Below are positions 34,936 to 43,115 of a stretch of DNA of 64,000 nt, piece after piece. The notes under the pieces were generated by a model. The model saw only the letters and a program-made list of their open reading frames with translations. It did not search any database and was not told where the DNA came from. Every line of letters begins with the position of its first letter. Position 1 is the stretch's first letter. The stretch is from Paenibacillus sp. SZ31. GTDB taxonomy: Bacteria > Bacillota > Bacilli > Paenibacillales > Paenibacillaceae. Both the position numbers and the translations under genes were made by a program. Location of the stretch: assembly GCF_012912005.1 (NCBI RefSeq), contig NZ_JABBEA010000002.1:1-64000 (forward strand), in the 5' to 3' direction.

Positions 34936-35919
34936 TTAATTGCTCTTTATTTTCTCATACGCCATCACCGAATCCGCACTAGTATAAATATAAGGCGTGG
35001 ATGGCTCGGATACAGGTGTCACCTTTGTTGCTCGAATCTCAATCGTATCCTTACCGTTCACCTGTGCAGAGCCGATGCTGCCATCGATTTGCACCCAGCT
35101 GTCTGTAGGGAAGCTATCCGCTTCGGGGATGTGAATCATCACGCCAAAGGGAGCCGCATCTGCGGGGCAACACATGACGAGAAATCGACCCAGCGCAAAA
35201 TGTGATTCATGATCCATGCTTTTGTCCCGATAAACGAACCCGGTTAAGGAGATATCTTTGCCTGCAAATTGTCGCTGGAACATATCAATCGTGCCGAGGG
35301 TTTCAGAGAAAATCTCGGGATAGACTCGAATGACCTGTTCTGCATACAACTTCTCCGCCAGTTCAGCAAATTCGCGGCTATACTCGTCTGGGGGAATGAA
35401 TTGTACTTTGGTGGCCGATGCAGACTGAACAACCGTTGGTTGTTGTGTAAGATCTTGTACATTCAATTGCGTTGCCGGATCAGGTAACGGTTCTTTCCGA
35501 CGAATCTCGGGAGGAGCATAGGTGAGAGACATACCTTTCTGACTGGCCATGGAGCTGCCGAGAGCCCGATCAGGTAACAAAAAACCCAGCAATAAGGGTA
35601 TAGCGATCAGACCATATACCATTGAACTACGAAGGAACCCGGAAGGCGGAGGATGCTCACAGTCGCAATGAACCTCGTTTCTACTGAACAGTCCATGCCA
35701 CGCCATAATAACGGCAATAAACAATAAGGGAACAGGGCAGCATAACAGCAGTTTTTGCATGGTCGGCGCCAAATAATAATGAAGCGAATCACTTGAATTC
35801 AAGTGAATAATGTACACCGCCAGACCGCCGATCCATACCGCACGGATCAGGTTATGCCATTGAATGATGTGTGATCTTGGAACAGGGGCTTTTGTCATCG
35901 TATATACAGTGTGGTTCAT
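34936..35919 (-). CDS. TIGR03943/YcgQ-like membrane protein, partner of the permease
   Basis: A 327-residue protein with N-terminal membrane helices (about 27-42, 53-72 and 100-117) and a long soluble C-terminal half. That half contains the paired domain with GTIDMFQRQFAGKDISLTGF and FLVMCCPADAAPFGVMI, where the Cys-Cys is characteristic of YcgQ-type proteins. These are encoded next to YcgR-type permeases and belong to the Zur regulon in B. subtilis. Here it lies 82 bases downstream of the permease gene, behind a Zur-box-like site. GAGGTGATG sets the start. The exact role in zinc handling is not known. Confidence 0.82.
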   Translation of the reverse strand: MNHTVYTMTKAPVPRSHIIQWHNLIRAVWIGGLAVYIIHLNSSDSLHYYLAPTMQKLLLCCPVPLLFIAVIMAWHGLFSRNEVHCDCEHPPPSGFLRSSMVYGLIAIPLLLGFLLPDRALGSSMASQKGMSLTYAPPEIRRKEPLPDPATQLNVQDLTQQPTVVQSASATKVQFIPPDEYSREFAELAEKLYAEQVIRVYPEIFSETLGTIDMFQRQFAGKDISLTGFVYRDKSMDHESHFALGRFLVMCCPADAAPFGVMIHIPEADSFPTDSWVQIDGSIGSAQVNGKDTIEIRATKVTPVSEPSTPYIYTSADSVMAYEKIKSN

Positions 35920-36001
35920 ATCATCACCTCATCTCTATTAATCGTCAGGATGAAAGTTCAAGTGATTAACCATTCAGGTCATGAAGTAATTTGCTTAACC
36001 T

Positions 36002-37042
36002 TTATACCAGCAGATTAATCAACCACGAGCCGGCAAAGACAAGGGTGATAATGGCTAGACTTAGACCTATAACAAACCGGGTACGGAAGGTCGAGAGCAG
36101 CATCAGGGTGCTTTTGAAATCCAACATTGGACCAAGCACAAGGAAGGATACCAGCGGCCCAAGTGCAAACGTATGTGAGAATGCAGAAGCCACAAATGCA
36201 TCAGAAGTGGAGCAGAGAGACAGTACATAAGCAAAGCCCATCATGAACACGTAAGAGGCGACAGGACCATTGCCAAGTGAGATCAGATCGCTGCGGCTAA
36301 TGAATGTCTGGATGCAGGCTGTAATCAAGGCACCGATCACCAGATATTTGCTCATATCGACAAATTCATCTCCGGCGTGAATGAAGAAGCTACGCCAGTT
36401 TTTCACATGGTTATGATCATGAGCATTTGCGTGTGCATGAGCATGAGGTTGCGCCATTTTAAACCCGGGATGTGTCTTGACCTCTGTCACTGCGACCTTT
36501 GGCATCCGAAGGGGATTTCGACGAACAAACACATACACGAGCATGCCTATGGAAGCTGCTACGGCAAAGGCCAGTCCCATACGGGCAATGGTAATCTCAG
36601 GATGGGAGGGAAAGGCGAGCAAGGTTGCCGTAAATACGATGGGATTGACTACGGGACCACTCAAGATGAACGTCACTGCGATATAGGCTGGCATGCCTTT
36701 GTGCATCAACCTTCTCACGACCGGGATCATGCCACATTCACAAATGGGAAAAATAATACCGAGCAGCCCTGCGACCAGCACACCGCCGATCGGATTCTTG
36801 GGCGTTAGTCTGCGTACCATCTCTTCCGATACGAACCACTGCATGAGTGAGGACAATAAAACACCCATGAGCAGAAAAGGTGCGGCTTCAAGGAAAATAC
36901 CTATGAATACGGTTTTCATATTTTGCAAAGCTTCACTGTTCCATGCTTCCTTGAAGTCTGGAGCCATTGTGATCAACACGGGAACAAGAAATGCACAAGG
37001 GATCAGGAAGGACAGGAGCTTCAGATTGGCTGCCATTTTCAT
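36002..37042 (-). CDS. YcgR-like putative permease (DUF318 family)
   Basis: An integral membrane protein of about 346 residues with roughly eight to ten helices. It has the repeated family cores ICECGMIPVVRRLM (near residue 105) and LCSTSDAFVASAFS, which carry conserved Cys and Asp. A cytosolic loop at about 210-225 is His-rich (HAHAHANAHDHNH), consistent with binding zinc. GTGGAGG supports ATG 37042 over an earlier frame start at 37108. It is the first gene of the minus-strand pair and sits behind the Zur-like box at 37119. A metal or metallophore transport role is inferred. Confidence 0.82.
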   Translation of the reverse strand: MKMAANLKLLSFLIPCAFLVPVLITMAPDFKEAWNSEALQNMKTVFIGIFLEAAPFLLMGVLLSSLMQWFVSEEMVRRLTPKNPIGGVLVAGLLGIIFPICECGMIPVVRRLMHKGMPAYIAVTFILSGPVVNPIVFTATLLAFPSHPEITIARMGLAFAVAASIGMLVYVFVRRNPLRMPKVAVTEVKTHPGFKMAQPHAHAHANAHDHNHVKNWRSFFIHAGDEFVDMSKYLVIGALITACIQTFISRSDLISLGNGPVASYVFMMGFAYVLSLCSTSDAFVASAFSHTFALGPLVSFLVLGPMLDFKSTLMLLSTFRTRFVIGLSLAIITLVFAGSWLINLLV

Positions 37043-37118
37043 GAAACAGACCTCCACAACTAGGACTTTGCTAAAATATATGCTTGTACGTGCGGCAACA
37101 TACATCATTCCTATGTTC

Positions 37119-37139
37119 TAATCAACATTTTTACGATTA
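37119..37139 (-). promoter_or_regulatory. Zur-box-like site before the permease pair
   Basis: On the plus strand this 21-mer ends in TTTTTACGATTA. It matches the AAATCGTAAT-N-ATTACGATTT type consensus at about 14 of 20 positions, one half strong, the other weak. It lies 77 bases upstream of the permease start. Confidence 0.5.
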
Positions 37140-37164
37140 ATCAAGATTCTTCATCATTTTAGAG

Positions 37165-37231
37165 TTGACAACCCAAAGAAAACTGCGGTATAGTTCGGAT
37201 TGATCGTCCTTAATAGTAATAATTACGATTA
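37165..37231 (+). promoter_or_regulatory. Sigma-A promoter and Zur box of the COG0523 GTPase gene
   Basis: TTGACA (37165-37170), 18 bases, TATAGT (37189-37194). The box at 37211-37231 carries AATAGTAAT and ATTACGATTA around one central base and lies just downstream of the expected start site. It is the same as the rpmG box apart from the centre and first base. Confidence 0.75.
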
Positions 37232-37265
37232 AATTCGCGACTTAAACAGAGTGGAGGAAGAAGAA

Positions 37266-38465
37266 ATGTCAGATCAACAGGTTCAAAATCGGGTTCCAGT
37301 AACCGTACTTAGTGGATATTTGGGTGCAGGCAAAACGACACTGCTCAATCATGTGCTTCATAACCGCGAGGGGATGCGGGTTGCTGTTATCGTCAATGAT
37401 CTCAGTGAGGTTAACATCGATGCGGGTTTAATACGAGATGGTGGAGGGTTATCGCGCATTGATGAGAAGCTGGTGGAGATGTCTAATGGTTGCATTTGCT
37501 GCACATTGAGAGAGGATCTGTTGAAAGAAGTCGAGCGGCTGGCGTTAGATGGTTCTTTTGACTACATATTGATTGAATCCACGGGTATTGGTGAGCCGGT
37601 ACCTGTTGCGCAGACGTTTACGTATATCGATGAGGAACTCGGCATTGATTTGACGAAATTCACCCGTCTCGACACGATGGTTACGGTTGTCGATGCTGCC
37701 CAGTTCTGGCGTGATTTTTATTCCAAAGAAACACTGAAGGATCGTGGACAGGAAGCGGGGGAGGACGATGTTCGCGGAATCGTTCATCTGCTGACGGATC
37801 AGGTGGAATTCTGTGATGTGCTGATTCTGAACAAATGTGATCTGGTCTCGGAGGAAGAACTGACGAAGCTTGAAAAGGCACTACACGCGATGCAACCGGA
37901 GGCCAAGCTTATTCGCACGACACATGGGCAGATTGATCCGAGAGAGATATTGAATACGGGACGTTTTGATTTTGAAAAAGCAAGCCAGTCCGCGGGTTGG
38001 ATCCGCGAATTAATGAAAGAGGAACATACCCCGGAGACTGAAGAATATGGAATTCATTCATTTGTCTATCATCGAAAACGTCCATTCCACTCGGAACGGT
38101 TGCTGCGTTGGATTGCGAAATATCCAGATAGCATCGTGCGATCCAAAGGTCTGATGTGGCTGGCAACAAGGAACCATATGGCAATCTCTTTCAGTCACGC
38201 AGGTACATCAAAGCAGCTTGCGCCAGCAGGAATATGGGTAGGTGCGATGAGTGAGGAGGAAAGGCAACTTCATTTTGGCGATACATTGCCTAGCATACCG
38301 GACTGGGATGATGAGTGGAGCGACCGGGTAACCAAATTAGTATTTATCGGCATTGACATGGATAGGGCTGAAATTGAACGTACATTGGATGAGACCCTTC
38401 TTACGGAGGAAGAGATGTTGATGAACTGGCGCGAATTGAAAGATCCTTTTCCGGAGTGGAGTTGA
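37266..38465 (+). CDS. COG0523 zinc-dependent GTPase (ZagA/YciC-like metallochaperone)
   Basis: A cytosolic G3E-family GTPase of about 399 residues. It has Walker [16 protein letters not shown] (near residue 17), the metal-binding [11 protein letters not shown] (CxCC, near residue 73), [15 protein letters not shown] and NKCDL for guanine, then a C-terminal CobW domain from about 260. Under zinc starvation such proteins deliver zinc to key enzymes; B. subtilis ZagA (YciC) is the model and is Zur-controlled. GTGGAGGAAG supports ATG 37266 over GTG 37251. A clear promoter and Zur box precede it. Confidence 0.9.
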   Translation: MSDQQVQNRVPVTVLSGYLGAGKTTLLNHVLHNREGMRVAVIVNDLSEVNIDAGLIRDGGGLSRIDEKLVEMSNGCICCTLREDLLKEVERLALDGSFDYILIESTGIGEPVPVAQTFTYIDEELGIDLTKFTRLDTMVTVVDAAQFWRDFYSKETLKDRGQEAGEDDVRGIVHLLTDQVEFCDVLILNKCDLVSEEELTKLEKALHAMQPEAKLIRTTHGQIDPREILNTGRFDFEKASQSAGWIRELMKEEHTPETEEYGIHSFVYHRKRPFHSERLLRWIAKYPDSIVRSKGLMWLATRNHMAISFSHAGTSKQLAPAGIWVGAMSEEERQLHFGDTLPSIPDWDDEWSDRVTKLVFIGIDMDRAEIERTLDETLLTEEEMLMNWRELKDPFPEWS

Positions 38466-38534
38466 AGTGAAAAGAAAAGATCTTCAAGTGTACTAGTGCC
38501 CCTGAAGATCAATGATTATATTGCATTAAGGACT

Positions 38535-39392
38535 TTAGCTGAAGGACAAATCGCCAAGATAAAAATCACCGTTGCCACTTTTTTGCGGACTAAACACAAA
38601 GGTAAGGTACACTCCATAGGAACCCGTCCATCCTTGTGGATAATAAATGGCTTTGTAACTGTGTCTTGTTTTGGTTTTATCGTTCATTGCAATCACTTTA
38701 AAATCAGATGATTTAATGTTAATCAACTGATCTGCATATTTAGTCAGCGTTTTTTTATCATTTGCTGCAATGATACCTTTGACTGTAGTCTTAAATTTAT
38801 CTTTCTGGGATTGCTTACCCAGATCAAAAATGTCGATCTCGGGATTTTCAATAACTTTAGCATCTATGTATTTATCAAATTCACTAGTGCTACCTGTTTT
38901 AAGTGCTTTACCATACATTTTGATCAATGTTAAAGATTCTTTTTGCAATTTGACTATCATCTGAGCGTCAGTTCCAGTCATCTTGATTGAGCCAGAAGTG
39001 CTTGAGTTACTTGAACTACTTGGTTTACTTGAATCTTCAGAACCTTTGGTACCTGTACTGCTGTTATTACTACTCGAACTGCTTGACTTACCGCTACCTG
39101 AATTAGTTATACTTACAACTTTGTTGCTAACATTCAGAGATACGTTGGCTCCCAGCGCTTCTGCTGTGGTACTTACAGGCAGGTAAACATCACCGTCATA
39201 TACCAGTGCATTCAGTTTGTCTCCGGCTTCATTCTTGGGTGTCCAAGACAAACCGTTTACTTTAAAGCTAATGTTGCTGTCGAGTGCTGCTTCAATATCT
39301 TGAATTCCGTTTGAAGCTGCTACACCGAGGGCACCGAAAGCCAAACTGCATGCTACCAATGACCCAATAAAAGTTGATTTTTTGATCTTCAT
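38535..39392 (-). CDS. Secreted protein with a stalk-like domain and a Ser-rich linker
   Basis: A 285-residue exported protein that I cannot name. Residues 1-27 form a signal peptide (KSTFIGSLVACSLAFGALGV). Residues about 40-95 look like the copper-amine-oxidase-N-type stalk domain common in Paenibacillus (FKVNGLSW; GDVYLPVSTTAEALG). A linker of mostly Ser, Asn, Thr and Gly spans about 98-135, and the C-terminal 150 residues form a domain I do not recognise, ending GNGDFYLGDLSFS. GGAGGAAC sets the start. It lies on the opposite strand between Zur-controlled genes, and I saw no Zur box of its own. Confidence 0.82.
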   Translation of the reverse strand: MKIKKSTFIGSLVACSLAFGALGVAASNGIQDIEAALDSNISFKVNGLSWTPKNEAGDKLNALVYDGDVYLPVSTTAEALGANVSLNVSNKVVSITNSGSGKSSSSSSNNSSTGTKGSEDSSKPSSSSNSSTSGSIKMTGTDAQMIVKLQKESLTLIKMYGKALKTGSTSEFDKYIDAKVIENPEIDIFDLGKQSQKDKFKTTVKGIIAANDKKTLTKYADQLINIKSSDFKVIAMNDKTKTRHSYKAIYYPQGWTGSYGVYLTFVFSPQKSGNGDFYLGDLSFS

Positions 39393-39487
39393 CTAGTTCC
39401 TCCGTAGGTAAAGTATAATGATACCAAAGCAGTATATCATATGTAATTATAATGTGCATACAAAATTTTACTTTCGCAGATATGGAG

Positions 39488-39541
39488 TTGACAAAAGAAA
39501 AAGCATAGGCTAATATCATTAAATAGTAATTATTACGATTA
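39488..39541 (+). promoter_or_regulatory. Sigma-A promoter and Zur box of rpmG
   Basis: TTGACA (39488-39493), 17 bases, TAATAT (39511-39516). The box at 39521-39541 carries AATAGTAAT, one central base, and ATTACGATTA, and overlaps the expected start site. Promoter and box are arranged as before the GTPase gene. Confidence 0.78.
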
Positions 39542-39561
39542 AATAAGAGGAGGCAACAACC

Positions 39562-39711
39562 ATGAGAGTCATTGTAACCTTAGCCTGCACCGAGTGCGGG
39601 GACCGCAACTATACAACTACCAAGAACAAACGCAACCATCCAGAGAGACTTGAGATGAAGAAGTATTCCCCACGTTTGAAGAAAATGACGATCCACCGGG
39701 AAACACGCTAA
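39562..39711 (+). CDS. rpmG: 50S ribosomal protein L33 with an incomplete zinc ribbon
   Basis: A 49-residue L33 (begins [20 protein letters not shown], ends [10 protein letters not shown]). Zinc-binding L33 has two CxxC pairs. This copy keeps the first (CTEC), but the second is replaced by SPRL in [10 protein letters not shown], so it should not hold zinc in the normal way. With a Zur box upstream it fits the known strategy of swapping in a zinc-independent L33 under zinc starvation. AGAGGAGG sets ATG 39562. It lies 49 bases before the znuC-like gene. Confidence 0.93.
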   Translation: MRVIVTLACTECGDRNYTTTKNKRNHPERLEMKKYSPRLKKMTIHRETR

Positions 39712-39728
39712 ATTTTTTTGTTATTTTT

Positions 39729-39749
39729 AAATCGTAATATTTACGGAAA
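39729..39749 (+). promoter_or_regulatory. Zur-box-like site before the zinc ABC transporter genes
   Basis: AAATCGTAAT followed by ATTTACGG matches the left half of the Zur consensus perfectly and most of the right half. It lies 12 bases before the start at 39761. Confidence 0.62.
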
Positions 39750-39760
39750 GAGGGAAAGGC

Positions 39761-40468
39761 ATGATATTATCCTCCATGCGTGATGTTGTATTCGGATATG
39801 GCAAAGAGCCGGTCATTGATCAACTGTCGCTGGATATCCATGTGGGAGAGTTCATAGGCATCACAGGTCCCAATGGTTCTGCCAAAACGACCCTGTTAAA
39901 GCTGCTGCTAGGGCTATTGAAGCCCTGGAGCGGCACGATACATATGAATCCGCAGTTGAAACGTGGGAACAAGTCCAATATCGGTTACGTGCCCCAGCAG
40001 GTTGCATCGTTCAATAGTGGATTTCCCAGTACGGTGAATGAGCTGGTCCGGTCCGGGTGTTACACCAGGCTGGGACTATTCCGCAGATTCACAGCAGAGC
40101 AGGATGCCATCGTTGAACGCAGTCTGCGGGAAGTTGGTATGTGGGAATATCGGAATACACGCGTCGGTGAGCTGTCTGGTGGACAGAAGCAGCGGATCTG
40201 TATTGCCAGAGCTATGGCTGGGCAACCGCAGGTTCTAGTATTGGATGAGCCAACAACGGGAATGGACCGCCACAGCCGTGAAGGGTTTTACAATCTGATG
40301 CGCCACTATGCTGATGTTCATGGGTTAACGATTATTATGGTTACTCATGGACTGGAAGAGATGGGAGATCGATTGGACCGAACGATTACTCTGGAGCGGC
40401 AAGAAAGTGAGGAATGGCAGTGTTTGAGTACGAATTCATGCAACGTGCCTTCTGGGCAGGTGGACTGA
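39761..40468 (+). CDS. znuC: Zinc ABC transporter ATP-binding protein (ZnuC/AdcC-like)
   Basis: The ATPase of a high-affinity zinc importer, 235 residues. It has Walker A GPNGSAKTTLLKLLL (near residue 36), Q-loop GYVPQQVASF, signature LSGGQKQRICIARAM (near residue 136), Walker B VLVLDEPTTGMD and switch His VTHGLEEM. Walker A has Ala where most ATPases have Gly (SAKT), as seen in other ZnuC/AdcC proteins. AGAGGGAAAGG precedes ATG 39761. The next gene starts 55 bases before this one ends. Zinc specificity is inferred from the Zur box and the His-rich binding protein. Confidence 0.9.
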   Translation: MILSSMRDVVFGYGKEPVIDQLSLDIHVGEFIGITGPNGSAKTTLLKLLLGLLKPWSGTIHMNPQLKRGNKSNIGYVPQQVASFNSGFPSTVNELVRSGCYTRLGLFRRFTAEQDAIVERSLREVGMWEYRNTRVGELSGGQKQRICIARAMAGQPQVLVLDEPTTGMDRHSREGFYNLMRHYADVHGLTIIMVTHGLEEMGDRLDRTITLERQESEEWQCLSTNSCNVPSGQVD

Positions 40469-41307
40469 TTGGAGTCATCGCTCCAATTCTTGGGGTCTAT
40501 CTGATGCTCAGGCGGCAGGTCCTTATGGCGGACACGTTATCCCATGTCTCACTGGCAGGGGTTGCGCTCGGTTCGGTCATGAATCTTAACCCCGTGATCT
40601 GCGGATTCGCCATTGCAATTATCGGTGCATTACTGGTTGAACAACTACGGCGAAGCTACCGAACCTACAGCGAGGTACCTGTGGCGATCATCATGACTTC
40701 GGGACTGGCTCTTGCTGTAGTGTTGATGAGTCTTAAAACCAATCTGTCCAAAACCTTCAGCTCATACTTATTCGGATCTATTGTCGCGGTTAGCGATATT
40801 CAGTTGTGGATGATGGCAGGTGTATGTGTCATTGGTTTACTTTTTTTCATCTTACTCCGGAGACCGCTCTATAGCTTTACCTTTGATGAAGAGACAGCTT
40901 CCATTGGAGGCGTTCAGGTAAAAGGGTTATCGTTTGCATTTGCCATTCTGACAGGAATGACTGTAGCTTCAGCCATGCCGATCGTCGGTGTGTTGCTGGT
41001 GTCTGCTCTCATTGTATTGCCTGCTGCCTTGGCACTGAGAGTGTCTCGCAGTTTTACAGCAGCGATTGTTGTCGCGGTAATTACAGGATTAATTGGTATT
41101 TTTAGCGGGCTCACAACATCTTACCATCTAAATACACCACCGGGAGGAACAATTGCGCTCATCCTGTTGGTCATCCTATTGACTGGAATATCAGCGCAAA
41201 AGCTGATTGCACGATATAACCGCAAGCGTCACCGTAAACAAACGAAATCACAGCACGTCATTCTGGTCAACCATTCTAGGAGGAATACATCACATGAAAT
41301 TCAGTAA
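40414..41307 (+). CDS. znuB: Zinc ABC transporter permease (ZnuB/AdcB-like)
   Basis: The membrane subunit of the zinc importer, 297 residues with about eight to nine helices. It has the ABC-3 family features FWAGGLIGVIAPILGVYLML at the N-terminus, DTLSHVSLAGVALG (near residue 40) and SAMPIVGVLLVSALIVLPAA (near residue 190). ATG 40414 overlaps the ATPase gene by 55 bases; AGTGAGGA precedes it. GTG 40420 is an alternative. The tail overlaps the binding-protein gene by 14 bases. Confidence 0.9.
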   Translation: MAVFEYEFMQRAFWAGGLIGVIAPILGVYLMLRRQVLMADTLSHVSLAGVALGSVMNLNPVICGFAIAIIGALLVEQLRRSYRTYSEVPVAIIMTSGLALAVVLMSLKTNLSKTFSSYLFGSIVAVSDIQLWMMAGVCVIGLLFFILLRRPLYSFTFDEETASIGGVQVKGLSFAFAILTGMTVASAMPIVGVLLVSALIVLPAALALRVSRSFTAAIVVAVITGLIGIFSGLTTSYHLNTPPGGTIALILLVILLTGISAQKLIARYNRKRHRKQTKSQHVILVNHSRRNTSHEIQ

Positions 41308-42412
41308 AAAAGCTACGCTCGGATTGTTGTTCAGTCTCACACTTATCGTCGCAGGCTGCGGACAAAAATCCGCTTCTGATGCAAATACAAGTTCTACGGG
41401 TGCCGGTAATACGGTACCCGTAGAGAGTGAAGCAGCTAAATTAAACGTGCAGGTCAGCTTCTATCCGATGTATGAGTTCACCAAAAATGTGGCAGGTGAT
41501 CTGGCCGATGTGCATACACTCGTTCCAGCAGGAATGGAGCCTCATGATTGGGAGCCCACACCACAAGATATTGCCAGCATTGAAAAAGCGGACGTGCTTG
41601 TATACAACGGTGCGGGCATGGAATCTTGGATTGATCAGGTCACCGGAAGTCTGAGCAATGCTTCACTCATTCAGGTGGAAGCGAGCAAAGGAATTAACCT
41701 GCTTGAAGGTACAGAAGATGAGCATGATCATGGACATGAAGATTCCGATGGAACGGATACGCATGACCATGCCGATGAATCCGCTGGGGAAGCACATGAT
41801 CACGATCATGCGGATGAAGCGACTACGGAAGAACACGACCATGATCATGACGCAGAGGCAGAAGCAGGACATGATCACGATCACGGTGGACTCGATCCCC
41901 ACGTATGGCTGTCACCTGCATTGGCTGTAAAGGAAGTGCGCAATATTGAAGCAGGTTTGGCGCAGGCTGCCCCGGAACATGCTGAACAGTTCAAGCAGAA
42001 TGCAGATGCTTACATTGCTCAACTGGAGTCACTGGATCAGGACTTCAAGGCGGCTGTGACGGATAGCAAACGTAAAGATTTCATCACACAACACGCTGCA
42101 TTTGGCTACCTTGCCAAGGAATATGGATTGCAACAGGTACCCATCGCAGGATTGTCTCCTGAGCAAGAACCTTCGGCAGCACAGATGGCATCTGTCATTG
42201 ATTTTGCGAAAGAGCATCAGGTGAAGACCATTTTCTTCGAAACATTGGTTTCATCCAAAGTGTCTGAGACGATCGCAAGTGAAGTGGGAGCCAAAACGGC
42301 CGTATTGAACCCGATTGAGGGACTTACCGAGGAAGAGATCGCGGCGGGAATGGACTACATCAGCGTGATGAGACAAAATTTGGAGGCTCTGAAACTGGCG
42401 CTGAACGAATAA
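41294..42412 (+). CDS. znuA: Zinc ABC transporter substrate-binding lipoprotein (ZnuA/AdcA-like)
   Basis: Surface zinc-binding protein of about 372 residues. The signal peptide ends in the lipobox VAGC (near residue 19). The fold of cluster A-I metal-binding proteins is shown by FYPMYEFTKNVAGD, PAGMEPHDWEPTPQD (first His ligand, near residue 84), GGLDPHVWLSP, and FFETLVSSK. Between about 142 and 200 there is a very long His/Asp/Glu-rich loop (repeated HDHDH), typical of zinc-specific members. AGGAGGAAT gives ATG 41294; the frame is open from 41207 inside znuB. Confidence 0.92.
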   Translation: MKFSKKATLGLLFSLTLIVAGCGQKSASDANTSSTGAGNTVPVESEAAKLNVQVSFYPMYEFTKNVAGDLADVHTLVPAGMEPHDWEPTPQDIASIEKADVLVYNGAGMESWIDQVTGSLSNASLIQVEASKGINLLEGTEDEHDHGHEDSDGTDTHDHADESAGEAHDHDHADEATTEEHDHDHDAEAEAGHDHDHGGLDPHVWLSPALAVKEVRNIEAGLAQAAPEHAEQFKQNADAYIAQLESLDQDFKAAVTDSKRKDFITQHAAFGYLAKEYGLQQVPIAGLSPEQEPSAAQMASVIDFAKEHQVKTIFFETLVSSKVSETIASEVGAKTAVLNPIEGLTEEEIAAGMDYISVMRQNLEALKLALNE

Positions 42413-42504
42413 TAAAAGATCGATTTGATGCCTCTCACCGAAAAAGGTACAATAATACAACATGCTGAGGAATGGATCGCCATTCCTTTGCCTTTTTGCA
42501 AAGC

Positions 42505-42535
42505 AGAGAGCACAGTGATGTGCTCTCTCTTTGTT
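42505..42535 (+). terminator. Terminator of the zinc transporter operon
   Basis: AGAGAGCACA-gtga-TGTGCTCTCT is a perfect 10-base stem followed by CTTTGTTG. A smaller hairpin (GGAATGG/CCATTCC) with a T-rich tail lies just upstream at about 42471-42498. Confidence 0.75.
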
Positions 42536-42577
42536 GAATAAGGTGACCGGATCGAGGAGAACAGGAGGACACATTGC

Positions 42578-43060
42578 ATGAGTTTAAATGAGGAACCTGA
42601 AGTGCTGTTAAGTGAACAGCCTGCTCATCTGTGGAGACGACGCAAGCTGGAGCTGATGCACTGGACGGAACGTGACAAACATATGGTTTCCGCGAAGAAA
42701 ACAGAGATTTGGAACGGTGTTGAAGTCGATGCCGAACTCGTGAAGGCATTGTCCATACTTCAGAGTGCGGGCGTGAGGACGGAATTTTCATGTGCAGGGG
42801 TGAGTCCGCTTGATGAACCTGTTGATCATTCCCTTTATGCTTATGTTACCCTGATACAAAGTGAGGTTGCAGATCAATTCGTGCACTATGCTCTCCGTCG
42901 GATGCGGAATCGACTGCTCGTTACGTTAGAGGCCGAAAAGGGCCGCTATGATCTGTCTTCTTTTTTCATTGGACACAATCGAAGCTTCTGCTGGTGGATG
43001 GAGCACTGTGCCCTACAGTTTGGAAGCCGAAACGAATCGAGTGAAAAAAGCGTAGTATAA
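42578..43060 (+). CDS. Conserved-looking protein of unknown function
   Basis: A 160-residue soluble protein that I do not recognise. It has a Trp/Arg-rich N-terminal part (HLWRRRKLELMHWTERDKHM), then VRTEFSCAGVSPLDEP (near residue 66), where the Cys-Ala-Gly followed by a His-Ser segment looks like a possible active or ligand site, and an aromatic C-terminal stretch with FCWWMEHCALQFG. There is no signal peptide or membrane helix. AGGAGGAC lies upstream of ATG 42578. It follows the znu operon terminator, so it is probably outside the zinc operon. Confidence 0.72.
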   Translation: MSLNEEPEVLLSEQPAHLWRRRKLELMHWTERDKHMVSAKKTEIWNGVEVDAELVKALSILQSAGVRTEFSCAGVSPLDEPVDHSLYAYVTLIQSEVADQFVHYALRRMRNRLLVTLEAEKGRYDLSSFFIGHNRSFCWWMEHCALQFGSRNESSEKSVV

Positions 43061-43115
43061 AGGATAGGCTTGTTTAATTGATTGTTTACTTGAAGGTAAA
43101 GGAGGTATGGCACGA

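Noticed and set aside
38983..39186. A Leu-rich plus-strand frame of 67 codons
   Set aside because: It is the antisense of the Ser-rich linker codons of the secreted protein, not a membrane peptide gene.
41663..41930. Met- and Ile-rich frames in both strands over the ZnuA His-rich loop
   Set aside because: They are artefacts of the repetitive CAT/GAT codons encoding His and Asp.
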